A stretch of DNA of 64,000 bases from assembly GCF_037176765.1 (NCBI RefSeq), contig NC_090025.1, forward strand, positions 143,340,758-143,404,757, in the 5' to 3' direction. How positions within the stretch are numbered: the first letter of the stretch is position 1; each line of letters begins with the position of its first letter. The notes under the pieces were generated by a model that searched no databases, was not told the origin of the DNA, and saw only the letters and a list, made by a program, of their open reading frames with translations. Source of the DNA: Anolis sagrei. Taxonomy: Eukaryota; Chordata; Lepidosauria; Squamata; Anolidae. The position numbers and the translations under genes were made by a program. Positions 13,499 through 25,900 of the stretch are shown here, piece by piece.

Positions 13499-13515
13499 AT
13501 ATCTGATTTTTACTA

Positions 13516-14668
13516 TGTAAGAGTGTCTTTTGTTCCTTTGGTGTTGGGGTGGGGTTATATTTTTCCTTATGTCCAAATGATTATTATTGTGCATGCTACA
13601 ATATTAACTGTGATGGCCGAGATGCTAAAGGTATAGTAAATAAAATGTATGATCTACTTTGCCCAGATCTAATACCCAGGAATTTTAAAGATATTTTTAC
13701 CACCAACTTAACCATTCATATTTTAAGTTTGGTCTTGATTGAACAGATCTTTTTTTTTTTTTTTGGTGTCTTGGTTTTTTAGTTTCTAGGGTAATTTTGG
13801 GCTCTGATTTAGAATGTTGCATTGGATAGATCACATCAGCTCTAGTTTTGTTGATAAGCTATCCACTTATTTGACATCCATGGATTCAGTCCATTCACAG
13901 CTTGAAAATGTCCCCCTCCCAAATAAAATCCCAAAGGAAAGTTTTGATTGTGCCATTTTATATAAGAGATACAATTTTACTGCACCATTGAATATAATGG
14001 GACTTTAGTCTCCATTAATTATGGTATCGGGTCTTAAAACCATAATCCAGCAGATACCAAGGTCTCATTGTAGTTTAAGCTGAGGATATACAAAGACTGG
14101 GCTAGGATGGGAGTTAGCAACTGAAAGCCACTAGAAGTTTTTATTTGTTGGCTTACAATTTCTATGATCTCTAATCAACATAGCCCATGGGGGTGGATTA
14201 TTGCCTACCAATCTTGAGTTAAAGTGTATGAGAGAGAAAAATGGTGCCTTAGCAATATAAGAGCATTGGACTTGCTGTTTGGCTTCCAACCTAATCTCCT
14301 TAACTATGCCTCTGGTCAATGGGTACATCTACACTTTAAACATGCTGTTGGAGACCACTTTGAACTGTCACAGCTCTGTGCTACGCAGTCGTGAAAGTTG
14401 TGGTGTTACAAGGTTTTGTGTCTCACCAAACTACAACTTCCATGATTTCATAGCATTGAGCCATCACAATGAAAGTGCTTTAAACCTAAGCGTTGATGCA
14501 CCTTTAGTTCCTTATTTTAAAAGCACATTAATGTCTTATGCTATGGATCTCCTTCCATGGGTTCTGGTGCCATGTAGCTGTGATGTTAAAGTACAAGTCA
14601 ACAAGTCAACACTTAAGATATGACAGTTTTTCTCCAACATATTAGGGAGCAGCAGTATATTTGTATGG
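13516..14668. other. FRS2-CCT2 intergenic, low content
   Basis: No exon or RNA gene is seen. About 14320-14540 looks like a decayed palindromic MITE (TACATCTACACTTTAAACAT, later CAAACTACAACTTCCATGAT), similar in layout to segments near 19235, 19785 and 49890. The remainder is unassigned AT-rich sequence. Confidence 0.5.
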
Positions 14669-14980
14669 TGCCCCCAGTGGCGCAGTGGGTTAAACCACTG
14701 AGCTGCTGAACTTGCTAACTGAAAGGTCGGTGGTTTGAATCCACAGGATGGGGTGAGCTCCCGTTAGCCCCAGCTTCTGCCAACCTAGTAGTTCAAAAAC
14801 GTGCAAATGTGAGTACACCAATAGGTATTGCTTCAGCGCTCCATGCAGTCATGTTGGCCACATGACCTTGGAGGTGTTTATGGACAATGCCAGCTCTTCG
14901 GCTTAGGAATGGAGGTGAGCACCACCACCTAGAGTCGGACATGACTAGACTTAATATCGGGGAAAACCTTTACTTTTATT
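14669..14980 (+). mobile_element. Sauria-type tRNA-derived SINE
   Basis: The head GTGGCGCAGTGGGTTAAAC and the B-box-like GGTTTGAATCC mark a tRNA-derived promoter. The 3' part (AGAGTCGGACATGACTAGAC, then CCTTTACTTTT) resembles the BovB LINE end, as known for squamate Sauria SINEs. It is nearly full length, with several internal losses. Confidence 0.85.
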
Positions 14981-15100
14981 ATATTTGTGCTCAATGTTTT
15001 CTTTTTCCCCTAGAAACACTCCAGGGACTGGCAGCAGATGGCTCAGCAACTGGCCCTTGTCCATGGACTGCCATTCTGCCTAGTGATGCAATAAGTGATG

Positions 15101-15373
15101 TGTATTTATTTAACATTTCTATGCTGCCCTCCTCACCCCAAAGGGGACTCAGAGCAGCTTACAAGATATATATACATACAATATATTATATTATTAGCAT
15201 AGTACAATATCAGTACTAAATATTACTATATTGTACTATACCATTATATTGTAATATTATTAGTAATATTACATGTAATATAAATATATAATTATAACAT
15301 TATTATTATTATTAGTATTATATTGCATTACATTATAATATAAATATTATATGTATATACAATATATTATTTT
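15101..15373 (-). repeat. LINE 3' tail plus AT-rich low-complexity sequence
   Basis: TATTTATTTAACATTTCTAT followed by CACCCCAAAGGGGACTCAGA is the reverse of the common lizard LINE/SINE tail (CTGAGTCCCC...GGG). It runs into about 200 bp of ATATTA-type low-complexity sequence. Confidence 0.6.
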
Positions 15374-15706
15374 AGGTAAAGGTAAAGGTTGTTCCCTGAC
15401 ATTAAGTCCAGTCATGTGTGACTCTGGGGTGTGGTGCTCATCTCCATTTCTAAGCTGAAGAGCCGGTGTTGTCTGTAGACACCTCCAAGGTCATGTGGCC
15501 GGCATGACTGCATGGAGCGCCATTACCTTCCCGCCAGAGTGGTACCTATTGATCTACTCACATTTGCATGTTCTCGAACTGCTAGGTTGGCAGAAGCTAG
15601 GGCTGACAGCGGAAGCTCATGCCGCTTGCCGGAATTGAACCTGTGGCCTTTTGGTTAACAAGCTCAGCAGCTCAGTGCTTTAACCCACTACGCCACCGGG
15701 GCTCCC
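15374..15706 (-). mobile_element. Sauria-type SINE
   Basis: This is a complete-looking reverse copy, from GGTAAAGGTAAAGGTT at the left to GCGCC-type tRNA head sequence (TTAACCCACTACGCCACC) at the right. It is closely similar to the copies at 14669, 17657, 40513 and 63780. Confidence 0.88.
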
Positions 15707-15716
15707 AATATTATAT

Positions 15717-16218
15717 TATTGGGAGTTGATGTTGTCATTTGGGAGTTGTAGTTGCTGGGATTTATAGTTCACCTACAATCAAAGAGCATTTCGAACTACA
15801 CCAACAGTGGAATTGAACTAATCTCGGCACACAGAACTCCCATGACCAACAGAAAATACTGGAAGGGTTTGGTAGGCATTGACTTTTGAGTTTTGGAGTT
15901 GTAGTTCACCTACATCCAGAGAGCACCGTGGACTCAAACAATGATGGATCTGGACTAAACTTGGCATGGATACTCAATATGCCGAAATGTGAACACTGGT
16001 GAAGTTTGGGGGAAAATAGATCTTGACATTTGGGCATTGAAGTTGCTGGGATTTATAGTTCACCTACAATCAAAGGGAATTCAGAACTCCACCAATGATA
16101 GAATTGGGCCAAACTTCCAATAGAGAACCCCATGACCAACAGAAAATACTGTGTTTTCTGATGATCTTTGGTGACCCATTTGACACCCCCCCCCCGTGTC
16201 CCGACCCCAAGGTTGAGA
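15717..16218. mobile_element. hAT-like repeat, partial
   Basis: It is built of repeated units containing GGATTTATAGTTCACCTACA (twice) and CATGACCAACAGAAAATACT (twice), ending in GACCCCAAGGTTGAGAAACG, a hAT-like terminus. A shorter relative is at about 18690-18800. It ends about 30 bp before the ZNF143-like motif of the CCT2 promoter. Confidence 0.5.
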
Positions 16219-16234
16219 AACGCTGCCCTAGTTG

Positions 16235-16650
16235 ATGGAAGAAGGGGACTACAACTCCCGGCATGCAACGCTCCTTCCTGCTTCCCTCCGCCGAGACGTC
16301 ATTTCCGGCATCCGTTGTCTCCGCTCGTTGAGTGCGGGCACGCGGCCGCTCAGAACGTTGGAGTAACGGCCTTCCACGCTTCGCCGTCGCCATGGTGAGT
16401 CCCGGGCCTTCCTGCCTTCCTCGCTGCGTGGCGGCAGGGAGAGGGCGCGCCCGCTCGTCCCTTCGTTCTTTCCTTCGGAAGGGGCTCAGCAGGAAGGAGG
16501 CAGGGAGGGCCGAAGGTTCTAGAAGGGTCTAAAGGGAGGAGGAAGGAGCCAGGAGCCGGTCCCGCTCTACTCCTCGCGTGCCTCTCCAAAAATGAGGGGC
16601 TCTCGCGCGCTGGGAAACAAGGCAAGGCTCTCCTGTGGGCCTTGCCCTTC
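16235..16650 (+). promoter_or_regulatory. CCT2: CCT2 CpG-island promoter
   Basis: GC content and CpG density rise sharply from about 16240 and fall by about 16700, surrounding the CCT2 start codon. Readable motifs upstream of the ATG are a ZNF143/STAF-type site (16248-16266), a CRE-like GACGTCA (16295-16301) and an ETS-type TTCCGG (16303-16308). No TATA box is seen, as usual for a housekeeping chaperonin gene. The transcription start is probably between about 16310 and 16340. Confidence 0.75.
16248..16266 (+). promoter_or_regulatory. ZNF143/STAF-type motif
   Basis: ACTACAACTCCCGGCATGC matches the known consensus ACTACAANTCCCAGNATGC at nearly every position and lies about 130 bp before the CCT2 ATG, where such sites typically occur in housekeeping promoters. 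Confidence 0.7.
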
Positions 16651-16918
16651 CTTTCTTCCAGTCCCTCCCTCGCTTCCCCCTTCCTCACCCGAGACAAAGG
16701 CAGGCGCCGCTCCTGTGGTTTGGCTTAGTAGCATATAGGCCCGAAGCCTGAGATGGTCTCCCTTTCATCTGTAATGACTGTGTGCCCAGCACACTCAAAT
16801 CCTCACATTGTCCACGCCCGGTTCTTCCCGGATTAAGGCCTGTTACACCAGGCATGGGCGAACATGGGCCCTCCAGGTGTTTTGGACCAACGCCCACCAT
16901 TCCTGACATTCTCAGGCC

Positions 16919-16970
<52 letters not shown>

Positions 16971-19900
16971 CTGTATTTGTATTCCGCCTTTCTCAGCCTG
17001 TAGACGACTCAAGGCGGTCAACAGGGCAAAAATTCAATGCTTACATTGTTATAAATACAATTAAAAGCATATAATAAAAACTAAACAAATCAATACAATA
17101 TACATTCATAGTGTCTCCTTGTTAAAAACGTTGTCCGGACTCATTGTCCAGTCGTTCCATTTTCCTATGTCAGTTACTCTGCATTTGCAAATGCTTGTTC
17201 AAAAAGCCACGTCTTGACTTTTTCCGGAAAGTTAAAAGGGAGGTGGCCGATCTAATATCTATAGGGAGGGTGTTCCACAGCTGAGGGGCCACCACCAAGA
17301 AGGCCCTGTCTCTCATCTCACTTAGTGGCTGAGGGGGAAAAGGAAATGACCTGAGGTGTTAGGAATGGTGGGAGCTGAAGTCCAAAAACTATAGCTAAAT
17401 GTGCTACAGCAGTGGTTCTCAACCTGTGGGTCCCCAGATGTTTGGCCTTCAACTCCCAGAAAACTTCACAGCTGGTAAACTGGCTGGGATTTCTAGGAGT
17501 TGTAGGCCAAAACATCTGGGGATCCACAGGTTGAGAACAACTGTGCTACAGGATCTCCCACCAGAACAAAGTTTTTGCAGTTTAATCTATTTTTCCATGT
17601 TTTAATGTTAGACACCATAAGAAAACATAATAATAAGCTTTATTTATATCCCACCCGGAGCCCCTAGTGGCACAGTGGGTTAAACTATTGAGCTGCTAAA
17701 CTTGCTGACCAAAAGGTTGGCGGTTCAAATCCTAGGAGTGGGATGAGCTCCTGCTGTTAGCCCCAGTTTCTGCCAACCTAGTAGTTCAAAAATATGCAGC
17801 TGTGAGTGGATCAACAGGTACCGCTTCTGCTAGAAGGTAACGGCACTCCATGCAGTTATGCTGGCCACATGACCTTGGAGGCATCTACGGACAATGTCGG
17901 CTCTTCATAGATTTAACGTCAAGGAGTAACCTTTACCTTTTATTTCCTACTCCCTCCCTGGAGGGACTTAAAGTGGTTTACAACAAAACAAACAAATACA
18001 ATATATATTATAACACAACCAATATTCACATATCAGTTAATAAAACAGTATAAAACAATACTATAAACATAAATAAAAACAATTTAAAAGACTATGAGAC
18101 CTTCTAAAACTAGTGTGTAAGGCCATTTAAAACCAGTCATTCCTATGATCTAAGTATCCGGGCTATAAATTATAGTTCTAATAACCATTAAAATCCTGTC
18201 CAATAGGGTGGTAGATACTTTTAGAAATGACATTTATAACCCAGGAACAAAAATAATGTAACATAATGTTTTTGTTGTTGTTAGGGTATATACACCCAGG
18301 TATGCATTTTCTTTATGGCTCTTTCTTTCTTTCCTTTCTTTCCTTCATACACTCTTCTCTCTTTTCTTCCAGTCTTTCATTTATCTCTTACTTTTCCTCA
18401 TACACTTTTCTTCTTCCCTCCCTCTTCCATTCTTTCTTTCTCTGTCCCTCCCCTCTTACCTTTCCCCTATCCTTTCTCAACTTTCCTCAATCCTTTTCCT
18501 TTCCCCCCTTCATTTCCTTCTCCTTTCCCTTCCTTTTTCCGCCTTCGTTCTTTCGCCTCATACACATGCCACCTAGCAACAGCCAAGCTGTTGTGCTCCC
18601 TTTCTTTCCCAGTCACGTCATAGAGGGCCACTTCACCTAGCCACACCCAGTCAGCTCTGTTGCTTTTCTTTCCCGCAGACTTGGGCCTGAAAGGGGTGGC
18701 TTTGTTACTTCAGACCCCTCAATTATCTTAAGTTGGATCATGAAGTGTACATATGCCAAGTTTGGTCCAGATCCATCATGCCATGAGGAGCCTTTGGAGT
18801 ACGAACAAAACAACAAACATACATACAGATACTGACTTATATGTGAGATAATACTATATTTATCTGTAGCTCTGTGATTTTTTATCGCTGTTATTTAGAC
18901 ACAAAGTGGCTCACAACAATGGGAAAGCAATACAATTTAATATCTCCAGCATGTAAATATTAAAATAGATTGAAACATACATCACTCATAACATTAAAAA
19001 AACAGTTAAATACTAAAAGTACTACACAGCACCTTCGTGGTTTATTCTTCGCAACTCTTCCTGTTTATATCAAATGCACACTCCATTCTGACTCCAGTTG
19101 AGGGTCTCTTAATGGGAAAGCCAAACTGCTCCAAAATTGTTTCCATAAGTGGTTGATATAGTGACATCTTTGCTTTCTGATGGTTCAGTGTACACAGAAT
19201 CCATCTTGTGCACCACATTGGGCCCCATATCCAGAACTAATGACACAATCTCAATTTCCCAGGGCGAAATGCCATGGAATCTTGGGATGTGCAGTTTGGA
19301 GATGCACCAACACTCTTTGGAAGAGAAAGCCTTGAAAAAGTACAACTCCCAGAATTCAGTAATATTGAGCCAGGGCAGTTAAAGAGGTGAACTATATTAA
19401 GTGTAGATATACCCCAAGATATTGCATTATGTATCTGCAGATATTCCAAAATTCAAAACACTTCATATCCCAATCATTTTCAAGAAGGAAGACTCAACCC
19501 ACAATACAGAAATGTATATCCTGCAGATTTCAATCTCCCTGTTTCCTGTTGCCACTTTATACTTTAAAAGTTTGGGAGCTATAGAAGGGCTATATCCAGG
19601 AGGCCTGTTCAGTCTGTTCTTTGTCTTCCTCTTTCTGTCTGAAGTAGCATTACTGGGAAACATAGGAAAAAAAGATTTTTTTATTTTATATTAGCTGAGG
19701 TAAAATTCCCAAGGTTGGAGAAGCAAGATCCATGTTATCTGCTAAATAGAGGCTTGTATTTAGACCCAATCTTGAGACCATGGATGCATCTGCACTGTGC
19801 AGTTAATGCAGTTTGATACCACTTTAGCTTCCATGGTTCAGTGCTATAGAATTAGTTTTACAAGGTCTCTAGCCTTCTCTATGAAAAGCTCCTGGTGCCT

Positions 19901-22900
19901 CACCAAACTGAAAAAGACTCCAGGATATTGAGCCATGGTGGTTGAAATGATGTCAAATTGCATTAATTCACAGTATATGTGAAGTCAGTCCTAATTCCAT
20001 TTGTAATGCAACTTTCCTCTGCATAGTTCACTCTGAAAGACTCAGAATACCATATATAACTATGATAGCAAATAAGTGGCAAAATAGAATTATTTTATGT
20101 ACGCAAAACTTAAAAATAGGTTGACATCCTATCCTTCAACCTAACAAGTTTAATTGAAATGTTAAATTGTAACTATGAGGTTAGATTCCACAAATATCAT
20201 TTATCAAAAAATAATGTTGTAAAATGCAGTGTGTGGAATGACTGTAAGGGCAATTCTAAGATACTGGAGGTTCCCCTTCCGTATTTTAGAAAACTATTTT
20301 GGAAGGATAGGAAAAACTTCAGAGCAGATGCTTGGACAACACGGGGGAGCTCCAGAGAAAAGAGGAGGGGAAGAAGGTCCTGCAGTGTCAGCAGGTGTTT
20401 GTGAGTGTGGTTATGGATGGAGGCATAGATATTATTTGACAATATATCTCAAAAATAATTGCTTGCTATGTGTTGAATGTTGTAATTATAGGCATCCCTG
20501 TCGTTAGCTCCTGTGAACATATTCAAGGCTGGTGCTGATGAGGAGAGAGCAGAAACAGCCCGCTTGGTAAGTTTACCCTTACCTCTAAAATCTGGAACTA
20601 TAGTTGGGCATTAATGTCTTTGATTAATTACAAATGAACAGTCTGAATCTCTTCTGATGGAGTAATGTATATACTTTTTCCTTACGCTATTTCAGTCCTC
20701 TTTCATTGGGGCCATTGCCATTGGAGACCTTGTCAAAAGCACTTTGGGGCCTAAAGGAATGGTAAGATATTACTGCATTTGGAAATATATAGCTTTTGTC
20801 AGTGTTACCATGTTAGGTGTTTAATATTGCTAAATGTCGATTTGTAGGACAAGATACTTCTGAGTACTGGAAGAGAAGGTACAGTGACGGTAACCAATGA
20901 TGGAGCAACAATCTTGAAAGCTATTGGAGTTGACAATCCTGCAGCCAAGATTTTAGTTGGTATGTTTGATTGAACATATAGTTAGAATATGTTGTTACAG
21001 TGAGTGATGTAAAAAGGTTTAGCATACACATGTTCTCCTATTGCAGTGATTCTCAACCTGTGGGCCCCCAGATGTTTTGGCCTTCAACTCCTTGAAATCC
21101 TAACAGCTGATAAACTGCCTGAGATTTCTGGGAGTAGTAGGCCAAAACACCAGAGGACCTACAGATTGAGAACTAGTGTCCTAGCAACTCCTCAGTCTGA
21201 TATTGCCAACTGTACTTTTAATCTGCAATAAATCAACCAAATTAATATTCTGAGAAAATCTGGATATGCAAGTCAATTTCTGTAGAATTCTACTTTTGCT
21301 TGTCATGCAGTGAAGTGTAAGTTATGTGTGAACTTCTGTTTTAGAAGAATTTAGTTTCTTATTTTTGCGTATGCAGCAAACCAGGAATGCTGTATAAAAA
21401 TTCTGTAACAAAGTTGATATTATGGCATTTTTTTACAGATATGTCCAAAGTTCAGGATGATGAAGTTGGTGATGGAACAACCTCAGTAACGGTTTTAGCA
21501 GCTGAATTGCTAAGGGTAATAAAATACTTTAATATATTATGGCATATCTTTATATATTTATTTCATATTTCTTTATATGGCACTACTGTGTTGATATAGA
21601 TCAAAATAATAACACAGCTTTTATAATTAATGTCCGGAATTCTGTATATCCTTGCTTTTCCAACATGCTTTACCAGGCAGCCAGATCAGACATAAGATGT
21701 TTGTTGAGCTGACAATACACTGTCTAAGGCATTATATGGCATTGTAGATGGAGTTAGTGGTTAGGGAACTGATTGTTCTCCTGTAACTTCAATACTGAAT
21801 TCTTGCCAATCATTTCAAAAATTGGATGTTGAATTCTTGAACTATTATAATTTTAATTTTGAGAATAAATTCATTTAATTGAAAACAAATCCATTATTTT
21901 AGTTTGTGATTTGCCACTGCATAACATGAGGTGTGATGTTTCTGTAAAAGTAGTGGCACTGAATTTGAAAAGAGTTGCTTGCTGCACTGAGAACTGAATT
22001 CTTGCCAATCATTTCAAAAATTGGATGTTGAATTCTTGAACTATTATAATTTTAATTTTTAGAATAAATTCATTTAATTGAAAACAAATCCATTATTTTA
22101 GTTTGTGATTTGCCACTGCATAACATGAGGTGTGATGTTTCTGTAAAAGTAGTGGCACTGAATTTGAAAAGAGTTGCTTGCTGCACTGAGAAATGTAAAT
22201 GAATACAAAGCATAGCCAATGTTAGTACCTTCCTGTTGATTAAAATAACACCATTGGCTTTTGTTAGTCAGTATTCCAGACAACATTGGAAGGCTAAGGA
22301 AGGAAGGATTCCTAAAGCATTGAAACAATGTGCTGTGACAAAACTGAACAATTAGAAGCATTTGCTTGTTGGCAATAGCATTTCATTCGTAATTTAGGCT
22401 AATGTAAACTGTTCTCATTTTTAGGAGGCAGAACTCTTGATTGCAAGAAAGATCCATCCTCAAACCATCATTGCAGGGTGGAGAGACGCCACAAAAGCAG
22501 CAAGAGATGCCTTGGTGAAATCTGCTGTGGATCACAGGTTAGTTTGTGAAGCAGGTTTGGAGAATTTATCATTCTCAAATACAGTAGAAGGGTGGATCTC
22601 TGCAGCGATAGGAGGGAAGAGCTGTTAGCATTTGTTAGCAGAATGCTAATTTTATTTGTGAAATAATGATTTTGTGTTGATCTGATGTTTTCATATTGTT
22701 CTGTTATTGCACAGCTGGAAAATTGGTGGCAAAATATTTCCAAATTATTATTATTATTATTATTGATGCCCTTTTTTTCTCTCTGAAGAAAGAGACTCAA
22801 CGCGTCTCACAATAAAACCAATACAGTACAATTAAAACTTAAAATTATACAAACATTAAAATGGAATTAAACAGTATTAAAAATAAGCAGTTTAAACCAA

Positions 22901-25900
22901 TTAACATTTGTTGTTGTTTTTGTTGTTGTTGTGTAACATATCCCTGTAGAGAGATAAAATATTTATTTTTGGTCCATCCAAGTCCTTCAAGGTAAATAAT
23001 TACAAGGTTTTTTGAAATAAAAAAAAATGATGAAGGCAGTGGATGTATGATGGTGTAAAAAGTTATCTTCTGACTTGCTAGATGCCTAATTTGGGAATTC
23101 CTGATTTTTAAAGATTTTACATTGCTTATTTTCTTACATGAAATCTTCCTGTTCATAGTGTTCAGAATGTCTCCACCCTTTGATTCAATAGTATTCTAGA
23201 CTATAAGTTTATTTGAATTCCCTCACTCTGCTAAATATCATGGAGGAAAAGGAAAGGTGCATCCAATTCCAGAAAAACAAATTCTGCTATAAGGCTAATT
23301 ATTCATGAATTTGAAATAATGGAAGATTCAGCATTTCACAACAGTAATGCAACGTGTAATTTAATTGCTTCATCCTGGAAAGCTGGCATCAGACATCAGA
23401 ATGATATATGAATCCCGGGGTCCAAAATGCATAAGTTATAGCATACCCAAAACATCGTCAAGCTTCCTGGGATTGTTTCTGATACAGGAAATGCTCAGGT
23501 TCTCTTGTGTCACATTAGCAGTTTGTGAGGTTTGCATAATTGACTGTGGTTGAAAAATGAAGAATCAGATGTCGTGCTCTTACATAGTGAGATTACTGTG
23601 TGATTTTTTGGATCCGTGTTTTATTGCACATCTCAGAACTTTCGTTGAGTTTGTCTTTTCTGCTTTTCAGTGAAAATGAAGAACAGTTTCATCAAGATTT
23701 GATGAATATTGCAGAGACGACCCTCTCTTCAAAGCTGCTTACTCATCACAAAGCTCACTTTGCAAAACTTGCAGTGGATGCTATCCTCAGGCTGAAGGGC
23801 TCTGGTAACCTGGAAGCTATTCATGTCATCAAGAAACTTGGAGGAAGTCTAATAGATTCTTATTTAGACGAAGGTACCTCTCTTTTTTATTTATTGACAA
23901 TCATTTCAGTAGCCTGTGTGTCACAATAAGATGAATCTGCATGAACTGTGATGTAATTTAGATGAACAAAACTCCCACTGAAAAAAGTGTAAATCCATTG
24001 ATTACTGAAAGGAAGCCTTAGCATTTCCATATTCACTTAGTCTTGATTAAATTGAAAAATACATTTTTTCTTAATGTTTTACTTTCAGAAAAAGGTGCCT
24101 GAAATACTCCCAATTTTAAAAAGTTTTTGTCATTTGTTGTGTATACCCATTCATATAAAAGAGAAGTGTGACCAGGTCTCTGTAATGGAGGAAAAGGTCC
24201 AGTCTTGGGGAGAGTTTCTTTTTTCCATTTCTGATGCGTTATATCTAAATAACAGCAAAAGTTTTGACGATGAGATAGTTTGTGACCTCATACATTGATA
24301 TAGGTATCTTTTTGCCTTTCAGTGTCTTTATTGCTATAACAAGGTCTAATCTTTTTTTCCAGGTTTTCTCTTAGACAAAAAAATTGGAGTCAACCAGCCA
24401 AAAAGAATTGAAAATGCAAAAATACTTATTGCAAATACTGGCATGGATACAGATAAAATTAAGGTAAGTGGATCATCCTTATGGGCAGTATGTTTTTTCT
24501 AGTGTAGTCAAAGTTAACTTGTAAAATTAATATTGCCATTTTTCTAATTTGATTTAGATATTTGGCTCCCGTGTAAGAGTGGATTCCACAGCAAAGGTAG
24601 CAGAAATAGAACAAGCAGAGAAAGAGAAAATGAAGGAGAAGGTTGAGCGTATTCTCAAGCATGGAATAAATTGTTTTATCAACAGGTATGTCTTCTGCTG
24701 TAAAATGTTTAGAAATTATTGTTTACTCTTCAGAGCCTTTGCTGACAACTTTTCTGCTGCATAATATAATTATGTCTGTACATGTATTACCAGATAATGC
24801 CTTGTGGAGAGGGCTGTCTCTTTTGCCTGAGTAACATTTTTAGATGTCTTTCTAACATTTAAGAAACTTCTCTTTCTGCGTAATATGATACTTTATTGCT
24901 GTATCCTGCAGAAAGTTTCATATTTTTGTTTAATTTTATTTGATCAATATAGGCTGTGTTCTGCATGTTCTTACTTGTGTTGGAAATGTTCTCTCCTCAA
25001 TCAAATATTGGAGGGTAATTGTATTGATCAGTATTGGTAGTGATGGCAATATGAAGCCACTAGCATTGTTATGTGTTTGAACATAATCTTCTGGTGCGTG
25101 GGATAGGGCTGTCAATCTTAGAGCCTTCTTAAGGAATTCCTCAAAGCATCCATCTGGCTACTGAGGAAACAGGTGATAAGAATAAACCATGGAAGCTAGG
25201 GATTGGCAACATGGAACTGTTTAAACCTTTTACCAAATCACTGATAGTTGAGGCTTAAGGGAGAGCCAACCTATAGAGGTTGCCTTTCCTCAACTAGATG
25301 GATCATTTGTCTAATCAGTTAGGGCTTTTAAAAATTATCCCCAGGCATTTCAAGGGGAGCCTTGATTTAAAATTTGGGAAACTTCCCAAATTTTTGAGGA
25401 ACAGTCGTATTCTTTGTTTCCAGAGGTTCTGGTCTTCTGCCTCATTATTAAGAACACATTTTAATTACAGGCAACTTATTTACAACTACCCAGAACAGAT
25501 GTTTGCCGCTGCCGGTGTTATGGCTATTGAACATGCAGATTTTGCTGGAGTTGAACGTCTGGCTCTCGTTACAGGTAGAAATGAAGAATAACGTACTATA
25601 GAATTGATGTTGAACCTTTGCCTTGCATTTGCAGTCATTTTTAATTTAGGTTGAACTAGTAGGGTGAAAGTGGAATTTATTATAAAGAAGGTAATACATG
25701 AATACATCATACATTTAAAAGTGTAATAAAAAACAGGCTCTCTAACCCGCTTATGTGGTATGGGATGAGCCTTTATTTGTGTGAAAGACACCAGCTTGGG
25801 GTTAGACAACTGTAGGTGGAATTCCTGAGCAATGGGCTTTCCTGTCTCTTCCTGTTGCACCCATGAGCATTCTTCTAGAAGCCTACTTTGAGGTTGGGGG

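Larger units (their letters stand above)
3206..13515 (+). other. FRS2: Probable long 3'UTR of FRS2
   Basis: About 10.3 kb follows the FRS2 stop without a convincing coding exon. It is AT-rich and ends at a good polyadenylation signal (AATAAA at 13493) followed by a GT-rich stretch. Human FRS2 also has a multi-kilobase 3'UTR. Few repeats are present (a Tigger-like element at 6781, a hAT-like remnant near 8243), unlike the repeat-dense sequence after 14.6 kb, which suits constrained transcribed sequence. Earlier AATAAA/ATTAAA words (for example near 3371, 4287 and 10406) could give shorter isoforms. The extent is inferred. Confidence 0.55.
16395..20491 (+). other. CCT2: CCT2 intron 1, repeat-rich
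   Basis: This 4.1 kb intron holds a TA-dinucleotide run (about 16922-16968), a minus-strand L2-type LINE end (16957-17340), a hAT MITE (17410-17543), a SINE inside a LINE tail (17633-18230), a polypyrimidine tract (18310-18550), a hAT-like fragment (about 18640-18850), a LINE tail (about 18850-19010) and two palindromic MITE-like segments (about 19190-19390 and 19780-19995). I see no coding or RNA gene. Confidence 0.75.

Noticed and set aside
14669-14760. tRNA-like A and B boxes
   Set aside because: They belong to SINE heads. The same sequence recurs in many SINE copies, and no cloverleaf with a normal anticodon stem can be drawn.
16332-16697. GC-rich open frames on both strands around the CCT2 start
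   Set aside because: CpG islands have few stop codons by chance; the frames overlap the promoter, exon 1 and intron 1 and match no family I know.
16782-17064. Open frames with long Ile-Tyr repeats
   Set aside because: They read through the TA microsatellite at 16922-16968 and have no protein character.
18266-18640. Open frames of 124 and 102 codons rich in Phe, Ser, Leu and Pro
   Set aside because: They are translations of the polypyrimidine tract; any frame through C/T-only DNA lacks stops. No domain is visible.
23029-23075. ATGATGA followed by TCTGAC, resembling C and D boxes of a snoRNA in CCT2 intron 6
   Set aside because: The spacing is only about 45 bases and no terminal stem is present.
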